64,000 nucleotides of DNA from Nitrosomonas mobilis (GCF_900103035.1 NZ_FMWO01000049.1:1-64000), one strand, 5' to 3'; counted from the first letter of the stretch, positions 23,539-33,248 are shown. The notes: generated by a model from the sequence alone, not told the origin. Numbers and translations: made by a program.

Positions 23539-24332
23539 TCAGATTGCCGGATAGATTGAATATGATCATCGCGCGTATCCAGCGTGATAATCCAATTCTG
23601 ATAAATTCGGCGCGCAACGCTTTGCAGAACTGACACACGCTGATGTAAGTCATGCTGTATTTCATCCATGGTCTGTACTGCCGGACTATCCTGGTTCTGC
23701 CGAAGTTCTTCCGCATTGACATGACACCATTCTTTCACCATGGCGGGTGTCATTTCGAGATGGCATTGCAATCCAAGATGTTTGCCGAATACGAATGCCT
23801 GATTAGAACAAAATGTGCTGGAGAGTAAGTGGGTTGCACCATGTGGCAGGCTGAAAGTTTCACCGTGCCAGTGAAAGGCTTCAAATCCGGTGAGATCCCC
23901 CAGCCAGCTGCGCGCAATTGGAGTATCAACTACTTCCACCCATCCCCATCCCAGCTCCTTGACCGGATGGTTGCTGACTTTCCCGCCGAGCGCAGTTGCC
24001 AGTAATTGCCCGCCGAGACAGTTTCCTAAAATCGGGATATCAGAAGTAATGGCCTGTTTGATCAGATGGATGACAAGTGCTATCCAAGGCAAATCATCGT
24101 GAACACTCATGGGACCACCCATCAGCACCAGACCACTGAAACCTGAGAGATTGTCTGGAAGCGTATCGCCGGCATCTAGTCTGATCAGTTGCCAAGGGAC
24201 AGCATGCTGGTCGAGAAATGTGGCAAAATAGCCTGGCCCTTCGATCGAAAAGAATCTGAGTATTGCAACAGGTTTCATTTTCGTAACGGGTTGGATCACG
24301 ACCGAATTATTTTTTTCTTGGTAGAGTGTCAT
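23532..24332 (-). CDS. Class I glutamine amidotransferase-like protein (GMP-synthase-type GATase domain)
   Basis: The 266-residue product is a stand-alone class I amidotransferase with the nucleophile elbow ILGNCLGGQLLA (Cys in GNCLGG) and a histidine-glutamate-containing segment FHWHGETFSLPHGATHL. Such proteins resemble the glutaminase domain of GMP synthase but act on other substrates, often as gamma-glutamyl peptide hydrolases or in polyamine catabolism. The start at 24332 is supported by GAGGA about 11 bases upstream; ATG 24278 (MKPVAILRFF) is the alternative and matches the family N-terminus better. It is divergent from the DUF2868 gene across a 157-bp gap. Confidence 0.85.
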   Translation of the reverse strand: MTLYQEKNNSVVIQPVTKMKPVAILRFFSIEGPGYFATFLDQHAVPWQLIRLDAGDTLPDNLSGFSGLVLMGGPMSVHDDLPWIALVIHLIKQAITSDIPILGNCLGGQLLATALGGKVSNHPVKELGWGWVEVVDTPIARSWLGDLTGFEAFHWHGETFSLPHGATHLLSSTFCSNQAFVFGKHLGLQCHLEMTPAMVKEWCHVNAEELRQNQDSPAVQTMDEIQHDLHQRVSVLQSVARRIYQNWIITLDTRDDHIQSIRQSEK

Positions 24333-24489
24333 TCTGTAGATTGTCCTCGCTTAATCGTTTGCTTGTCATGCCAGCTTTGTTTTCCCGGCCGCCTTTCCGG
24401 TTGTCTGACTTTCACGGCCTTTTGATGCTATCTACTTTATTAAATTTGCCAGCCATGCCAACCATGCCAACCATGTTATATCAACTGTA

Positions 24490-25890
24490 ATGGCTAACAA
24501 AGATTACGATTTCAGTGATCTGGTGAGGCTTGAGCAATTACGATATATTGAGAACAGTCAAAAACAGGCAATCTCATACGCCAGCATCCAGGATATGGCA
24601 GCGCATACCGCTAGCCACTTCAGTCTGGATAATTTTTATGAACGACTGATGGTGCGAGCGCGCCGCCTGATTCAGGATAACGCGCTTAACAGCCGTTTGC
24701 AGCAACCGGAAAAATTATTTCAACGTGCTTATCGGGTGGTACTGGTAGTTGCCGCGTTGCTGGGCGGTCTGGCGGCTTTCAAGGCAGTGGATACGGCCGC
24801 TACCTTGAATATTTACTGGCTGCTCACTGTGCTGCTGGGTTTTAATTTTCTGTCGATGCTGTTGTGGCTGGCCGGCATGCTACTCAATGTTCACGGATTA
24901 AGCATGGGCATGGTGGCGCAATTGGCTGGCTGGCTGCCTGCCAGGTTAAAAGAAAAAGAAAGTGATCCCTTGGTTGCGAGTGCGGCGAGGGGCTGGTGGG
25001 AAACCTGTCTCGGTGGCCGGATTGGCAAATGGCGATTCAGTCTGCTCACCCATCAGTTCTGGTTGAGTTACCTGCTTGCTGGCATAACAATACTGATTTT
25101 GTTGATGACGGCGAAGCAATATGATTTTATTTGGGGAACGACGCTGTTACCGGAAAACACTCTGCCTGAATTGACGCGCTTGTTGGCTGCCCCCATGGAG
25201 TGGCTGGGCATGGCGCAACCTGACAGTCAGCAGGTCATGGCAAGTCGCGTGGATGCGGCCGGTGTTGTCATGCAGGATGCAGCCACCAGAAGTGCCTGGG
25301 CAAAATTTCTGCTGGGTGCATTGATTGCTTATGGATTGCTGCCGCGATTGTTGTTAACTGCGCTCTCATCATTGATGCTGAAATTTTCAGAACACCGCTA
25401 CCAACTGGATTTGTACCTGCCTTATTACGTCAGCCTTCGGCAAAGCCTGCTGAAGTCGGATCTCGATACCAGTGTGGTAGATGCCGACCCCGGGCGGATT
25501 GACGATCGTGACGTGCGGATGGCAAGCGGTCGCAACAGCGATATTCCAACCATGGCGCTGGTGACAGGAATCGAGCTGGATGACCGGGTACGCTGGCCGG
25601 CAGCTGTGAAAGGTCAACACAATATTACGGACCAGGCCACTTTTCGCCAAGTGCTTGATAGGATAAAAAAGAGCAAACAGCCGCTGCTGATCGGCGTGGC
25701 GGCCTACCGATTGCCGGATCGCGGTGTGCAGCGCATGATCAGGGAACTGGTCGCTGCCACGGCTGGCCCGGGATGGTTGTTGCTTCTTAATACCGAGCCA
25801 GCGGAACCGATTGCCGAATCGCGTAAACTGGCTTGGTTCAGGTTGGCACAGGCCTGTGACATTCCCGCCGAACACGTCATCACTCACTAG
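24490..25890 (+). CDS. DUF2868 family membrane protein
   Basis: The 466-residue product has two N-terminal-half hydrophobic hairpins (about residues 80-150), further membrane segments near 195-210 and 275-300, and a soluble C-terminal domain (about 350-466). This architecture and its pairing with a DUF3482 GTPase immediately downstream fit the DUF2868 family. The two families occur together in many proteobacteria, so they probably form a membrane complex. Function is unknown. In front of the gene a nine-base unit GCCAACCAT is repeated (24455-24474). Confidence 0.82.
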   Translation: MANKDYDFSDLVRLEQLRYIENSQKQAISYASIQDMAAHTASHFSLDNFYERLMVRARRLIQDNALNSRLQQPEKLFQRAYRVVLVVAALLGGLAAFKAVDTAATLNIYWLLTVLLGFNFLSMLLWLAGMLLNVHGLSMGMVAQLAGWLPARLKEKESDPLVASAARGWWETCLGGRIGKWRFSLLTHQFWLSYLLAGITILILLMTAKQYDFIWGTTLLPENTLPELTRLLAAPMEWLGMAQPDSQQVMASRVDAAGVVMQDAATRSAWAKFLLGALIAYGLLPRLLLTALSSLMLKFSEHRYQLDLYLPYYVSLRQSLLKSDLDTSVVDADPGRIDDRDVRMASGRNSDIPTMALVTGIELDDRVRWPAAVKGQHNITDQATFRQVLDRIKKSKQPLLIGVAAYRLPDRGVQRMIRELVAATAGPGWLLLLNTEPAEPIAESRKLAWFRLAQACDIPAEHVITH

Positions 25891-25904
25891 CATGGTTATT
25901 TGAA

Positions 25905-27311
25905 ATGCAAACAGCCAGGCCGGCAACCGACCGGGAAGCACCGTTACTCAATATTGCAGTAGTCGGTCATGCCAATACCGGCAAAACTTCCCTCATTCGT
26001 ACCATGTTGCGCAGTACCGCATTTGGCAGAATTGAGGACGCCGCCGGCACAACCCGCCATGTGGAACGCGCAACCATTTCTGCGGGACAGGAAGCCATCC
26101 TCAATCTGTACGATACTCCAGGGATCGAGGATGTCTATGCCTTGCGTGAAAAACTGATCAGAATGGTTGCCAGCAAAAAAGGTACAATACAGGCTGCCAT
26201 TCTGACCGATTTTACTGAACAGACTGCGCCGGATGATCCTCTGGAGCAGGAGGCAAAGGTTATCCGCCAGGTTTTGCGCAGTGACATCCTGTTGTATGTC
26301 ATTGATGTGCGCGAGCCCATCCTGGAAAAATACCTTATTGAAATCGAACTGCTCAGCAAAACCCTGAAACCAATCATCCCGGTATTTAATTTTATCGAGA
26401 CGCATCGGGCAGACTTGGACAAATGGCGGCAAAAGCTTGCTGAATTCAACATCCATGCGTCGCTTGAACTGGATACGGTCGCTTTTGCGTTTGAGGCAGA
26501 GAAGCGGCTATACCAGAAAATACAGAGTCTTGCGGAGGGTTATTATCAGCCGTTACAGCGTTTGATCGATTTCCGTGCACAGGTTTGGCGGAAACTCTGT
26601 CAGTCCGCAGCCAGACGAATTGTGATGTTGATTGTAATGGCGGCATGCTATCGGCAAACTGTTGATCCGAGCGGGCAGGGCGTTACTGCACAATCTGCTA
26701 CGCAGAAACTGCAGCAAGCGATTCGGCTGGCCGAGCAGAATTGCCTGTATGATTTGTTGGCCATCTTTAATTTTACCCAGCAGGATGTCATCTTGCAGAA
26801 CCTTCCTATACAGGATGGCCACTGGCAACTGGATTTATTTGCACCCGGGGTACTGAAGGCCTACGGTCTGGATATTGGCAGTTCTGCCCTCAAGGGCGCA
26901 GCTGCTGGTGCCGGAATTGATCTGATGGTAGGTGGATTGAGCCTGGGGGCGGCCAGTTTGCTGGGGGCGCTGGCAGGAACAGGATGGTCCACCTTTCGCC
27001 GTTACGGTAAGGAAATCCAGGCAAAAATTCAGGGAGCCAGCTGGCTGTGTGTAGATGATAATACCTTGCAGATCCTGTATTTACGCCAGCGACAATTGCT
27101 GAATAAATTGGTGCATCGTGGCCATGCTGCCGTGCATGTAGAACAGGTTGATTCATCACTAGAGCCGCAGCGTCTGCCGGAAGGCTGGCATGAAATAATC
27201 AACATCCTGCGGCAGAACCCAGCGTGGATTCGCTCGTCTCATGTCAGGGACAGCAGCAGTCAATATCAGGATATTGAATCTCGGCTCATCACGGCATTGA
27301 TAGAAAAATAA
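25905..27311 (+). CDS. GTPase with C-terminal DUF3482 domain
   Basis: The N-terminal third is a Era/TrmE-like small GTPase: P-loop GHANTGKTSLIRTML (about residues 22-36), a switch region with TTRHVER, and YDTPGIED (G3). The C-terminal half is the DUF3482 region, with a glycine/alanine-rich stretch around residues 325-365 (GAAAGAGIDLMVGGLSLGAA) that may insert in a membrane. It lies 14 bases after the DUF2868 gene, so the two are almost certainly co-transcribed. Its cellular role is not established. Confidence 0.87.
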   Translation: MQTARPATDREAPLLNIAVVGHANTGKTSLIRTMLRSTAFGRIEDAAGTTRHVERATISAGQEAILNLYDTPGIEDVYALREKLIRMVASKKGTIQAAILTDFTEQTAPDDPLEQEAKVIRQVLRSDILLYVIDVREPILEKYLIEIELLSKTLKPIIPVFNFIETHRADLDKWRQKLAEFNIHASLELDTVAFAFEAEKRLYQKIQSLAEGYYQPLQRLIDFRAQVWRKLCQSAARRIVMLIVMAACYRQTVDPSGQGVTAQSATQKLQQAIRLAEQNCLYDLLAIFNFTQQDVILQNLPIQDGHWQLDLFAPGVLKAYGLDIGSSALKGAAAGAGIDLMVGGLSLGAASLLGALAGTGWSTFRRYGKEIQAKIQGASWLCVDDNTLQILYLRQRQLLNKLVHRGHAAVHVEQVDSSLEPQRLPEGWHEIINILRQNPAWIRSSHVRDSSSQYQDIESRLITALIEK

Positions 27312-27368
27312 TCAGCCTTCAGCCATTTGTACAATCAGTTATTCCTCAGAGAGGGTTAAAATTAAACC

Positions 27369-27761
27369 ATGAAAAAAATACTATTAACTTTGCTGCTGAT
27401 CATGACAACGACCGACACGATGGCCGAATGGACCCGAGTAGGGGAAGGTGATCAGGAAAGCGATTACACGGTTTATGCAGATTTGGTCTCGGCCAGTAAG
27501 GCAGCTGATAAAGTCAAGATGTGGATTTTGCTGGATTATAGAGCCGAACAAAAAGCATCTGGTGTGAATTTCTTATCTAAAACTATTCGATATGAATATG
27601 ACTGCCGGGGAAAGCATGCCAGAGTTCTTGCTTTCAAATTATTCAGCTGGAATATGGAGAGAGGCAAGCTTATTCGTTCCTATAGCCAGCCGCAGGCATG
27701 GAAGGTGGCGCAACCTGGAAGCGTGGATGAGACGATGTGGAAAATCGCCTGTGAAAATTAG
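27369..27761 (+). CDS. Surface-adhesin protein E-like secreted protein
   Basis: A signal peptide (cleavage near TMA-EW, about residue 20) is followed by a compact domain of about 110 residues with the pattern W.RVGEG ... VYAD ... KMWILLDY ... YEYDCRG ... WKVAQPGS ... MWKIAC. This matches the PF16747 adhesin-E type, with two conserved cysteines that probably form a disulfide. Such proteins are small periplasmic or surface proteins of unknown role in free-living bacteria. The gene stands alone, with AGAGGG upstream of the start. Confidence 0.75.
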   Translation: MKKILLTLLLIMTTTDTMAEWTRVGEGDQESDYTVYADLVSASKAADKVKMWILLDYRAEQKASGVNFLSKTIRYEYDCRGKHARVLAFKLFSWNMERGKLIRSYSQPQAWKVAQPGSVDETMWKIACEN

Positions 27762-27855
27762 CAGAGAATTATGATCTGCCTTCGATTCTTTTCATCAAAA
27801 TGTGGCCAGTAACTGAATCTGACCACATTTTGAAAAATCAAATGTTTGCAGTCAA

Positions 27856-28536
27856 TCAATCATCAATCTTGCAGACCGCATTCGCGCTCAGAACAACCAC
27901 ATCATTCATATCTAGAATTTCTCCAGTTACCGTGCTGTCCTGAATGAAATCGGCTGTGATCAAGGTCTTGTCGCTGTCATCCGTATCGCTCTTGAACTTG
28001 AACTCGGTCTCGAAGCGTGACGCTTGTTTTACAGAGCTATGCTCGACATTACCGCCGGAAGTGACGCGGGCGCGGTAGTCGCCCGGAGCCAGATTCAGCA
28101 CCTTGAGCTCGATTTCGGATTCACGGCCGTCATCGTCATCGTCATCGATTTCACAGCCGACGAATAGGCGTGTTGCCTTTCCGTTACCGATCGAGCCGGA
28201 GGAGTGGCTGAATCCGTTATCGTCATCGTCATCATCGCTGTTGTCATAATCGTCATCCTCAAATGCTGCCAGCGCCGCGATTTTCCGACACACATCTGAA
28301 TTTTCCTGAACAGCTTCGACCAGCTCATAATTGAAAGAATTTCCACGTCTTTCCAAACGTACATCGAAGTAAAGACCTTCCAGGTTGGAATCGCTAAAAT
28401 TTTTCAGTTTGACGCAGGGAATCACTAGTTCATCGGTCAGAAAATCGGCGCGTGAGCTGCCACCGATACGGTCCGCCCAGATCGGGTTAGCCACAATACT
28501 CAGTGCCAAAGCGAAGGCAAGTTTTTTGATTTTCAT
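27856..28536 (-). CDS. Secreted aspartate-rich protein of unknown function
   Basis: The 226-residue product has a signal peptide (MKIKKLAFALALSIVANPIWA) and a strong ribosome binding site (AAGGAGACATTC before ATG). The mature part contains two runs of aspartate, FEDDDYDNSDDDDDDNG and EIDDDDDDGRE, separated by a serine/glycine-rich linker and set in an otherwise beta-like protein. The aspartate runs are encoded by GAC/GAT triplet repeats, so their length could vary by slippage in multiples of three. No family was recognised. Metal (for example calcium) binding is a reasonable guess but not shown. Confidence 0.75.
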   Translation of the reverse strand: MKIKKLAFALALSIVANPIWADRIGGSSRADFLTDELVIPCVKLKNFSDSNLEGLYFDVRLERRGNSFNYELVEAVQENSDVCRKIAALAAFEDDDYDNSDDDDDDNGFSHSSGSIGNGKATRLFVGCEIDDDDDDGRESEIELKVLNLAPGDYRARVTSGGNVEHSSVKQASRFETEFKFKSDTDDSDKTLITADFIQDSTVTGEILDMNDVVVLSANAVCKIDD

Positions 28537-28758
28537 GAATGTCTCCTTAAAATAATTAAAGTCCGGTCATTTGGTTGGTGAAAATACTTGCTGCAGAATT
28601 GAGTTTCTGAGAAATTGTATCAGTAATATCGTAAGCTTATATCTGTTATCTGGCCTGTAAAACAGTTGATAATTTAGATTAATTGCCAATATGGTTTGTT
28701 ATTTCGAGCGTCGGCGCTCTGGCGGCTTATCCTCTGATGTTGTGGGGAGCAGAATAAT

Positions 28759-29709
28759 CTATTTGCCACCTTTTTTTTTGGCGCGTGGGTGTGCCTGGTC
28801 GTAAATTTTGGTTAAATGCTGAAAGTCCAGATGAGTATAGACTTGCGTACTGCGGATGCTGCTATGACCGAGCATTTCCTGCACTGCGCGCAGGTCGCTG
28901 CTAGATTGCAGCAAATGGGAAGCAAACGAATGCCGGAGCGCATGAGGGTGAACATTATTGTCAAGTCCCTGCAGCAGAGCACGTTGTTTCAGGCGCAGAG
29001 CAATGGTGCGGGTATGAATACGACGGCCCTGCTGTGACAGGAACAGGGCGGTTTCGCCGGGTGGCAGCATGGCGGCGCGAATCGGCAACCATGCCTGTAA
29101 TGCTTGCAGCGCCTGCTTGCCAATCGGCACGAGTCGTGTTTTGCTGCCTTTGCCGGTGATGCGTGCCATGCCTTGATTGAAATCGATATTCGCTGGTTGC
29201 AAGCTGGCCAGCTCCGCCAGCCGCAGACCTGAGCCGTAAAATAACTCGAACATGGCCAGATCTCTTGTTGCGAGTGGGTCAGTTGGCTTGAAAGTTAATA
29301 GCTGGGCGGCTTCATCAGGTGAGAGCGCATTCGGCAGCTTCTGGGCTGACTTGGGCACACGTACACTTTGACAGGGGTCATCGCCATGGTGGTGATAACG
29401 GATCAGGTATCGGTAAAACCCACGCCAGACCGACAGCATTCTTGCGAGACTTCTGCCGGATAACCCGCTGCCATGTAGCCGCGCAATAAAATAACGAATA
29501 TCGGATGTTTGCAGTTGCCGCAAAAGGTCATCAGGTGTTCGCGAATCATCTGGGTGTTTTTGTACGGTAAAACGCACCAAGGTGGCCAGATCGTGTTCAT
29601 AACTGACCAGAGTCAGCGTGGCCAGTCTGCGGGTGTCCCTGAGATAGGTTAGATACTGCCCGAGAACTGGCGGCAGTACAGTTTTCTGCTTTTCATGGAG
29701 TGGATTCAT
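28759..29709 (-). CDS. xerC: Site-specific tyrosine recombinase XerC
   Basis: XerC with XerD resolves chromosome dimers at dif. The 316-residue product has the N-terminal SAM-like core-binding domain and the C-terminal catalytic domain with SGLRLAELASL (first Arg), GKGSKTRLVPIG (Lys), HALRHSFASHLL (His-X-X-Arg), LGHSSIRSTQVYTHLD (His and the Tyr nucleophile). It overlaps the upstream DUF484 gene by 17 bp, the common DUF484-xerC arrangement. Confidence 0.95.
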   Translation of the reverse strand: MNPLHEKQKTVLPPVLGQYLTYLRDTRRLATLTLVSYEHDLATLVRFTVQKHPDDSRTPDDLLRQLQTSDIRYFIARLHGSGLSGRSLARMLSVWRGFYRYLIRYHHHGDDPCQSVRVPKSAQKLPNALSPDEAAQLLTFKPTDPLATRDLAMFELFYGSGLRLAELASLQPANIDFNQGMARITGKGSKTRLVPIGKQALQALQAWLPIRAAMLPPGETALFLSQQGRRIHTRTIALRLKQRALLQGLDNNVHPHALRHSFASHLLQSSSDLRAVQEMLGHSSIRSTQVYTHLDFQHLTKIYDQAHPRAKKKGGK

Positions 29710-30406
29710 CCGTGTCAGCGGTTGTTTGTGGAGATTGTCGCATCAGGCGTATGACGGAGCTGCTTGCCAGCTCACCGAGGCGTGCCAGATAAAGCGTACC
29801 CATGTCCGGATAAAAACGCTCCACTTCAGGACTACCCAGCATCAGGAGACCAAAGTGTTGCGTTTTTTTCAGGGGAATGAGTGCGAAGGATCGCAGATAT
29901 TGCGCGTCACTGCCAAACCATTGCTTGATTTCATCGTCAACATCCGTGCCGCAACGTGGCTGGGATAGTCCGGCGGTCACGATGCGTAACTGGTCGCTGA
30001 CGGTATCCACCACCGAAGCGGGAAGCGGAGGATCAAGATCATCCGTTTGCCATAGTCGCAAGGCAACGTGTGGGATGGAGAAATCTTCGCACAAATGATA
30101 TTGCAATCCATGCAGCATTTCCGTCAGAGAGTTGAATCCCAGTAGCGCTACCACCAGGCGATGCATTTTTTCACCAATGGCATCATTTTGTTCGCCAATT
30201 TCGATCAATGCCAGCAGTTTGTCCTGCAACAACTCATTTTTCTTGCGCAGCATCATCACCTGCCGTTGAGTGATCGAGATGACCTGATCATTATTGGCAT
30301 GCTCATCCAGATGCGACAGCTGAACGGAATCCAGCAGGGTGGGATGCTCTGCAAAAAAATTCGGGTGATCTTGCAGGTATTGCATAACTTGCTCGGGTTT
30401 TATCAT
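29693..30406 (-). CDS. DUF484 family protein (GAF-like), partner gene of xerC
   Basis: The 237-residue product starts with MIKPEQVMQYLQDHPNFFAEHP, typical of DUF484. It then has a coiled-coil stretch (about 45-75) and a GAF-like alpha/beta domain containing ALIPLKKTQHFGLLMLGSPEVERFYPDMGT. DUF484 genes commonly sit directly in front of xerC; the function is unknown. It ends inside the first codons of xerC. Confidence 0.92.
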   Translation of the reverse strand: MIKPEQVMQYLQDHPNFFAEHPTLLDSVQLSHLDEHANNDQVISITQRQVMMLRKKNELLQDKLLALIEIGEQNDAIGEKMHRLVVALLGFNSLTEMLHGLQYHLCEDFSIPHVALRLWQTDDLDPPLPASVVDTVSDQLRIVTAGLSQPRCGTDVDDEIKQWFGSDAQYLRSFALIPLKKTQHFGLLMLGSPEVERFYPDMGTLYLARLGELASSSVIRLMRQSPQTTADTDESTP

Positions 30407-30540
30407 GAATGTAGTGAAGAAAAAGGTAAGGAATTACTTCGGGAGACAGTTGCCGTTATCATAACATGATCAAAAGTTGGGCTGGCAAGGTGTGTGAATT
30501 GTGCTTGTGCTTGCGCCAAACGTGAAGCTTCGTTCCGGGA

Positions 30541-31185
30541 TTATTTTTTTCTATTGTCAATGGAGAAGGCAGCAGGTTGACCGGGTCTGGTGAATCGGGA
30601 AAATTTCTGTGATAACGATTTGATCAATCGCCATAATTTTGGTAACAGCCAGATCGCCAGGCCGATGAAGATCGCGAATAGCCCCAGAAAAATCAGCGGA
30701 TGATTCAATGCTGTCCATAAACCGCCCAGCACCAGAAAATCTTCACCGACCGAGGCAGTCCAGTTAGTCACCGGTTCGGGTGAAGTGTTGATCATCATGC
30801 GGGTACCTGCTTTGGTTGCATGACTGGTCGCAGCAGCTCCGCCACCTAGAATACCGGCAGCGATTTCCATGCCAGTAGAAACATCGCCGACCGCTCCTGC
30901 CGCGAGTATGGCACCAGCCGGGATACGCACGAAGGTATGAATGGCATCCCAGAGGTTGTCGAACCCCGGAATTTTGTCAGCAATAAACTCCACCAGGTAC
31001 ATGATCGCAGACGCGCCAATAATCCAGGGGTTGCTCAAAACCACCAGCTCGTTAGGCAGGATGATATTGCCAGTGGCAGACCCCAGGCCAAGTACCAGTA
31101 GCACAGCGTATAAATTTACGCCGCTCGCCCAGGAAGCGCCCATGGTGAGCGCCAGGGTGGCCATCAAGGTCTCGTAGCTTTCCAT
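30541..31185 (-). CDS. DUF4126 family integral membrane protein
   Basis: The 214-residue protein is mostly hydrophobic, with segments near residues 10-35, 50-65, 85-115 and 165-190 and a basic C-terminus. The sequence GVNLYAVLLVLGLG near the start and GGGAAATSHATKAGTR in the middle are characteristic of DUF4126. It lies 20 bases downstream of glk and is probably co-transcribed with it. No function is established. Confidence 0.85.
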   Translation of the reverse strand: MESYETLMATLALTMGASWASGVNLYAVLLVLGLGSATGNIILPNELVVLSNPWIIGASAIMYLVEFIADKIPGFDNLWDAIHTFVRIPAGAILAAGAVGDVSTGMEIAAGILGGGAAATSHATKAGTRMMINTSPEPVTNWTASVGEDFLVLGGLWTALNHPLIFLGLFAIFIGLAIWLLPKLWRLIKSLSQKFSRFTRPGQPAAFSIDNRKK

Positions 31186-31205
31186 ATGACCGTTTACTTA
31201 TTTAC

Positions 31206-32216
31206 TTATTGTCCGGTATGAGTGTTTGCTGTGGAGGACAGCATTTGGCTGGCTACATATTCGGCACCCAGCAGTCCCGCTTTGTTATTGACAATGACAT
31301 GAATCGGAATCGTTTGCATCAAAGTACGGAATCGTCCTTTGTTTTGGAAGGCACTGGTAAAGCCGGATTGCTGCAGGATTCGCAGAATACGAGGTGCGAT
31401 ACCTCCCGCAATATAGACTCCGCCATGGCATAGTCCTGCCAGCGCCAGATTGCCTGCATAGGCACCATAGATTTCGCTGAAGTGTTCGAGTGTCTGCATG
31501 GCGACGGGATGCTGTTGTTCGAATGCCAGCCGGGTAACTGTTGCTGCATCGTTCACTACAGGTTGTTTATTGCCCGTTCGCCCGAGTTTTAGAGAATCCT
31601 CCTGCAGGAAATGGAAAAGATCCACCAGACCCTGCCCCGAAAGAATACGCTCAATTGATACATGTCCGTAGCGTATCCCCAGATAATCGAGCAGCGCAAT
31701 CTGCAGGGTATTGGTAGGCGCAAAATCGATATGCCCAGCTTCGGTGGCAAGTACGGTGGTTCCATTAACGCCATTTATCAGCCAGGCCACGCCCATGCCA
31801 GTGCCGGCGCCCAGCACCACGCGGGTTGAGTTGGGCCGGGGGTTGCCGGTCTGCAGAGTAACCAGATCGTCATTGGAGAGTATTTCGATCGAGTAGGCAA
31901 CTGCTTCGAAATCATTCATGATTCTGACAGCTGGTATTGAAAACTGCTGTTGAATATGCTGAGCGCTGATATGCCAGCTCAGGTTGGTCAGGGCGACTTG
32001 TTGAGCAGTCACCGGTCCGGCAATTGCCAGGCAGACCACTTCCGGAACACCTGGCAGGTGCTGCAGGAAATCATTTAAAACATCATCAAAATCATCATAA
32101 GCCTGGCTGTCATAGCGGCGTTCGAGACAGGTCTCACAGGCATGATCCTTCATAACTACCGCACGCATCAGGGTTTTGGTTCCGCCGATATCACCACAAA
32201 TCAGGTATGAGTTCAT
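31206..32216 (-). CDS. glk: Glucokinase
   Basis: Glucokinase phosphorylates glucose with ATP to glucose 6-phosphate. The 336-residue product opens with ICGDIGGTKTLMRAV (phosphate-binding loop) and has VLGAGTGMGVAWL and GGVYIAGGIAPRIL, typical of the bacterial Glk family. The start chosen is ATG 32216 (MNSYLICG...). The frame runs on for 78 more codons but that stretch covers the cysE promoter region and is cysteine-rich noise. In an obligate ammonia oxidiser it may serve glycogen or sucrose turnover rather than growth on glucose; that is inference. Confidence 0.93.
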   Translation of the reverse strand: MNSYLICGDIGGTKTLMRAVVMKDHACETCLERRYDSQAYDDFDDVLNDFLQHLPGVPEVVCLAIAGPVTAQQVALTNLSWHISAQHIQQQFSIPAVRIMNDFEAVAYSIEILSNDDLVTLQTGNPRPNSTRVVLGAGTGMGVAWLINGVNGTTVLATEAGHIDFAPTNTLQIALLDYLGIRYGHVSIERILSGQGLVDLFHFLQEDSLKLGRTGNKQPVVNDAATVTRLAFEQQHPVAMQTLEHFSEIYGAYAGNLALAGLCHGGVYIAGGIAPRILRILQQSGFTSAFQNKGRFRTLMQTIPIHVIVNNKAGLLGAEYVASQMLSSTANTHTGQ

Positions 32217-32327
32217 AGGGTTGCCTACAAGGGTCGCAATCTGTGAATGGTAGCAAAACTGGCAATGACAGGTACAATAACCTGCTTTTGCAGCCATCCA
32301 ACCAACAGGGTTAAACAGGAGAGAGTA

Positions 32328-33248
32328 GTGGCAGATGACAATATCAGTACAAGTGATTTGTTGTTGAAAAGCACGTATTTGGAAACCGATGAAGTTGTTG
32401 CGGAATTGCGTGCCGTGCGTATAGCAGCTCTTGAACAGCGACAGGGACATACCAGGCCACCGAGACTGCCTTCACGCAAGGTAATTGCTACGGTTGCTGA
32501 TGGATTAAGCATGGCACTGTTTCCTAATCGCCTGGGGCCGGTTGATTTGTCTGTCGAAGGAGTTGATTATTATGTAGGTTATATTTTGAATGTAACGTTG
32601 CGTACCTTGCTGGTGCAGATTCAGCACGAGCTGCATTTCAATGCTGGGACGGAGGTCCTCAGTCCGGAGGATCATATCCGAGCAGTATCGGTTACCCAGA
32701 AATTTGCCAGGTGTCTGCCGCAGATCCGCCGCCTGCTTGATGATGACATCATGGCGGCCTATGTAGGCGATCCAGCCGCACATTGTATCGACGAAGTGCT
32801 GGTATGCTATCCAGGTATCGCCGCTATTACTTTCTATCGGCTCGCACATGAGCTTTACCAATTGGGTGCACCACTGATTGCGCGGATGATGTCTGAGATT
32901 GCGCATTCGATGACCGGCATAGAAATTCACCCCGGTGCACAGATTGGCAGGAGTTTCTTTATAGATCATGGTACCGGTGTGGTGATCGGGGAAACGGCAA
33001 TTATCGGTAATAACGTGCGCCTGTATCAGGCGGTAACCTTGGGGGCGAAACGCTTTCCGATAGATGAGCATGGTGCGCTCGTTAAGGGAATTGCGCGTCA
33101 TCCGATCGTTGAGGATGATGTTGTCATTTATGCAGGTGCAACCATTCTCGGACGCATCACCATTGGGCGTGGTTCGACGATAGGCGGTAACGTCTGGCTT
33201 ACACAGAGCGTGCCACCAAACAGTCAGATCACGCAGGCACAGGCATAA
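32328..33248 (+). CDS. cysE: Serine O-acetyltransferase (CysE, EpsC type)
   Basis: This enzyme makes O-acetylserine from serine and acetyl-CoA for cysteine synthesis. The C-terminal half is a left-handed beta-helix of hexapeptide repeats (IEIHPGAQIGRSFFIDHGTG onward) with the acceptor-site DHGTGVVIGETA and VTLGA segments. The longer helical N-terminus fits the EpsC subgroup. The start is most likely GTG 32328, because AGGAGAG lies five bases upstream and the extra 27 codons from 32247 are not family-like. nnrS starts at the base after its stop. Confidence 0.92.
   Translation: MADDNISTSDLLLKSTYLETDEVVAELRAVRIAALEQRQGHTRPPRLPSRKVIATVADGLSMALFPNRLGPVDLSVEGVDYYVGYILNVTLRTLLVQIQHELHFNAGTEVLSPEDHIRAVSVTQKFARCLPQIRRLLDDDIMAAYVGDPAAHCIDEVLVCYPGIAAITFYRLAHELYQLGAPLIARMMSEIAHSMTGIEIHPGAQIGRSFFIDHGTGVVIGETAIIGNNVRLYQAVTLGAKRFPIDEHGALVKGIARHPIVEDDVVIYAGATILGRITIGRGSTIGGNVWLTQSVPPNSQITQAQA

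Noticed and set aside
32217-32450. 78-codon N-terminal extension of glucokinase
   Set aside because: It overlaps the divergent cysE start region, is cysteine-rich and does not resemble glucokinases. The motif-bearing N-terminus starts at 32216.
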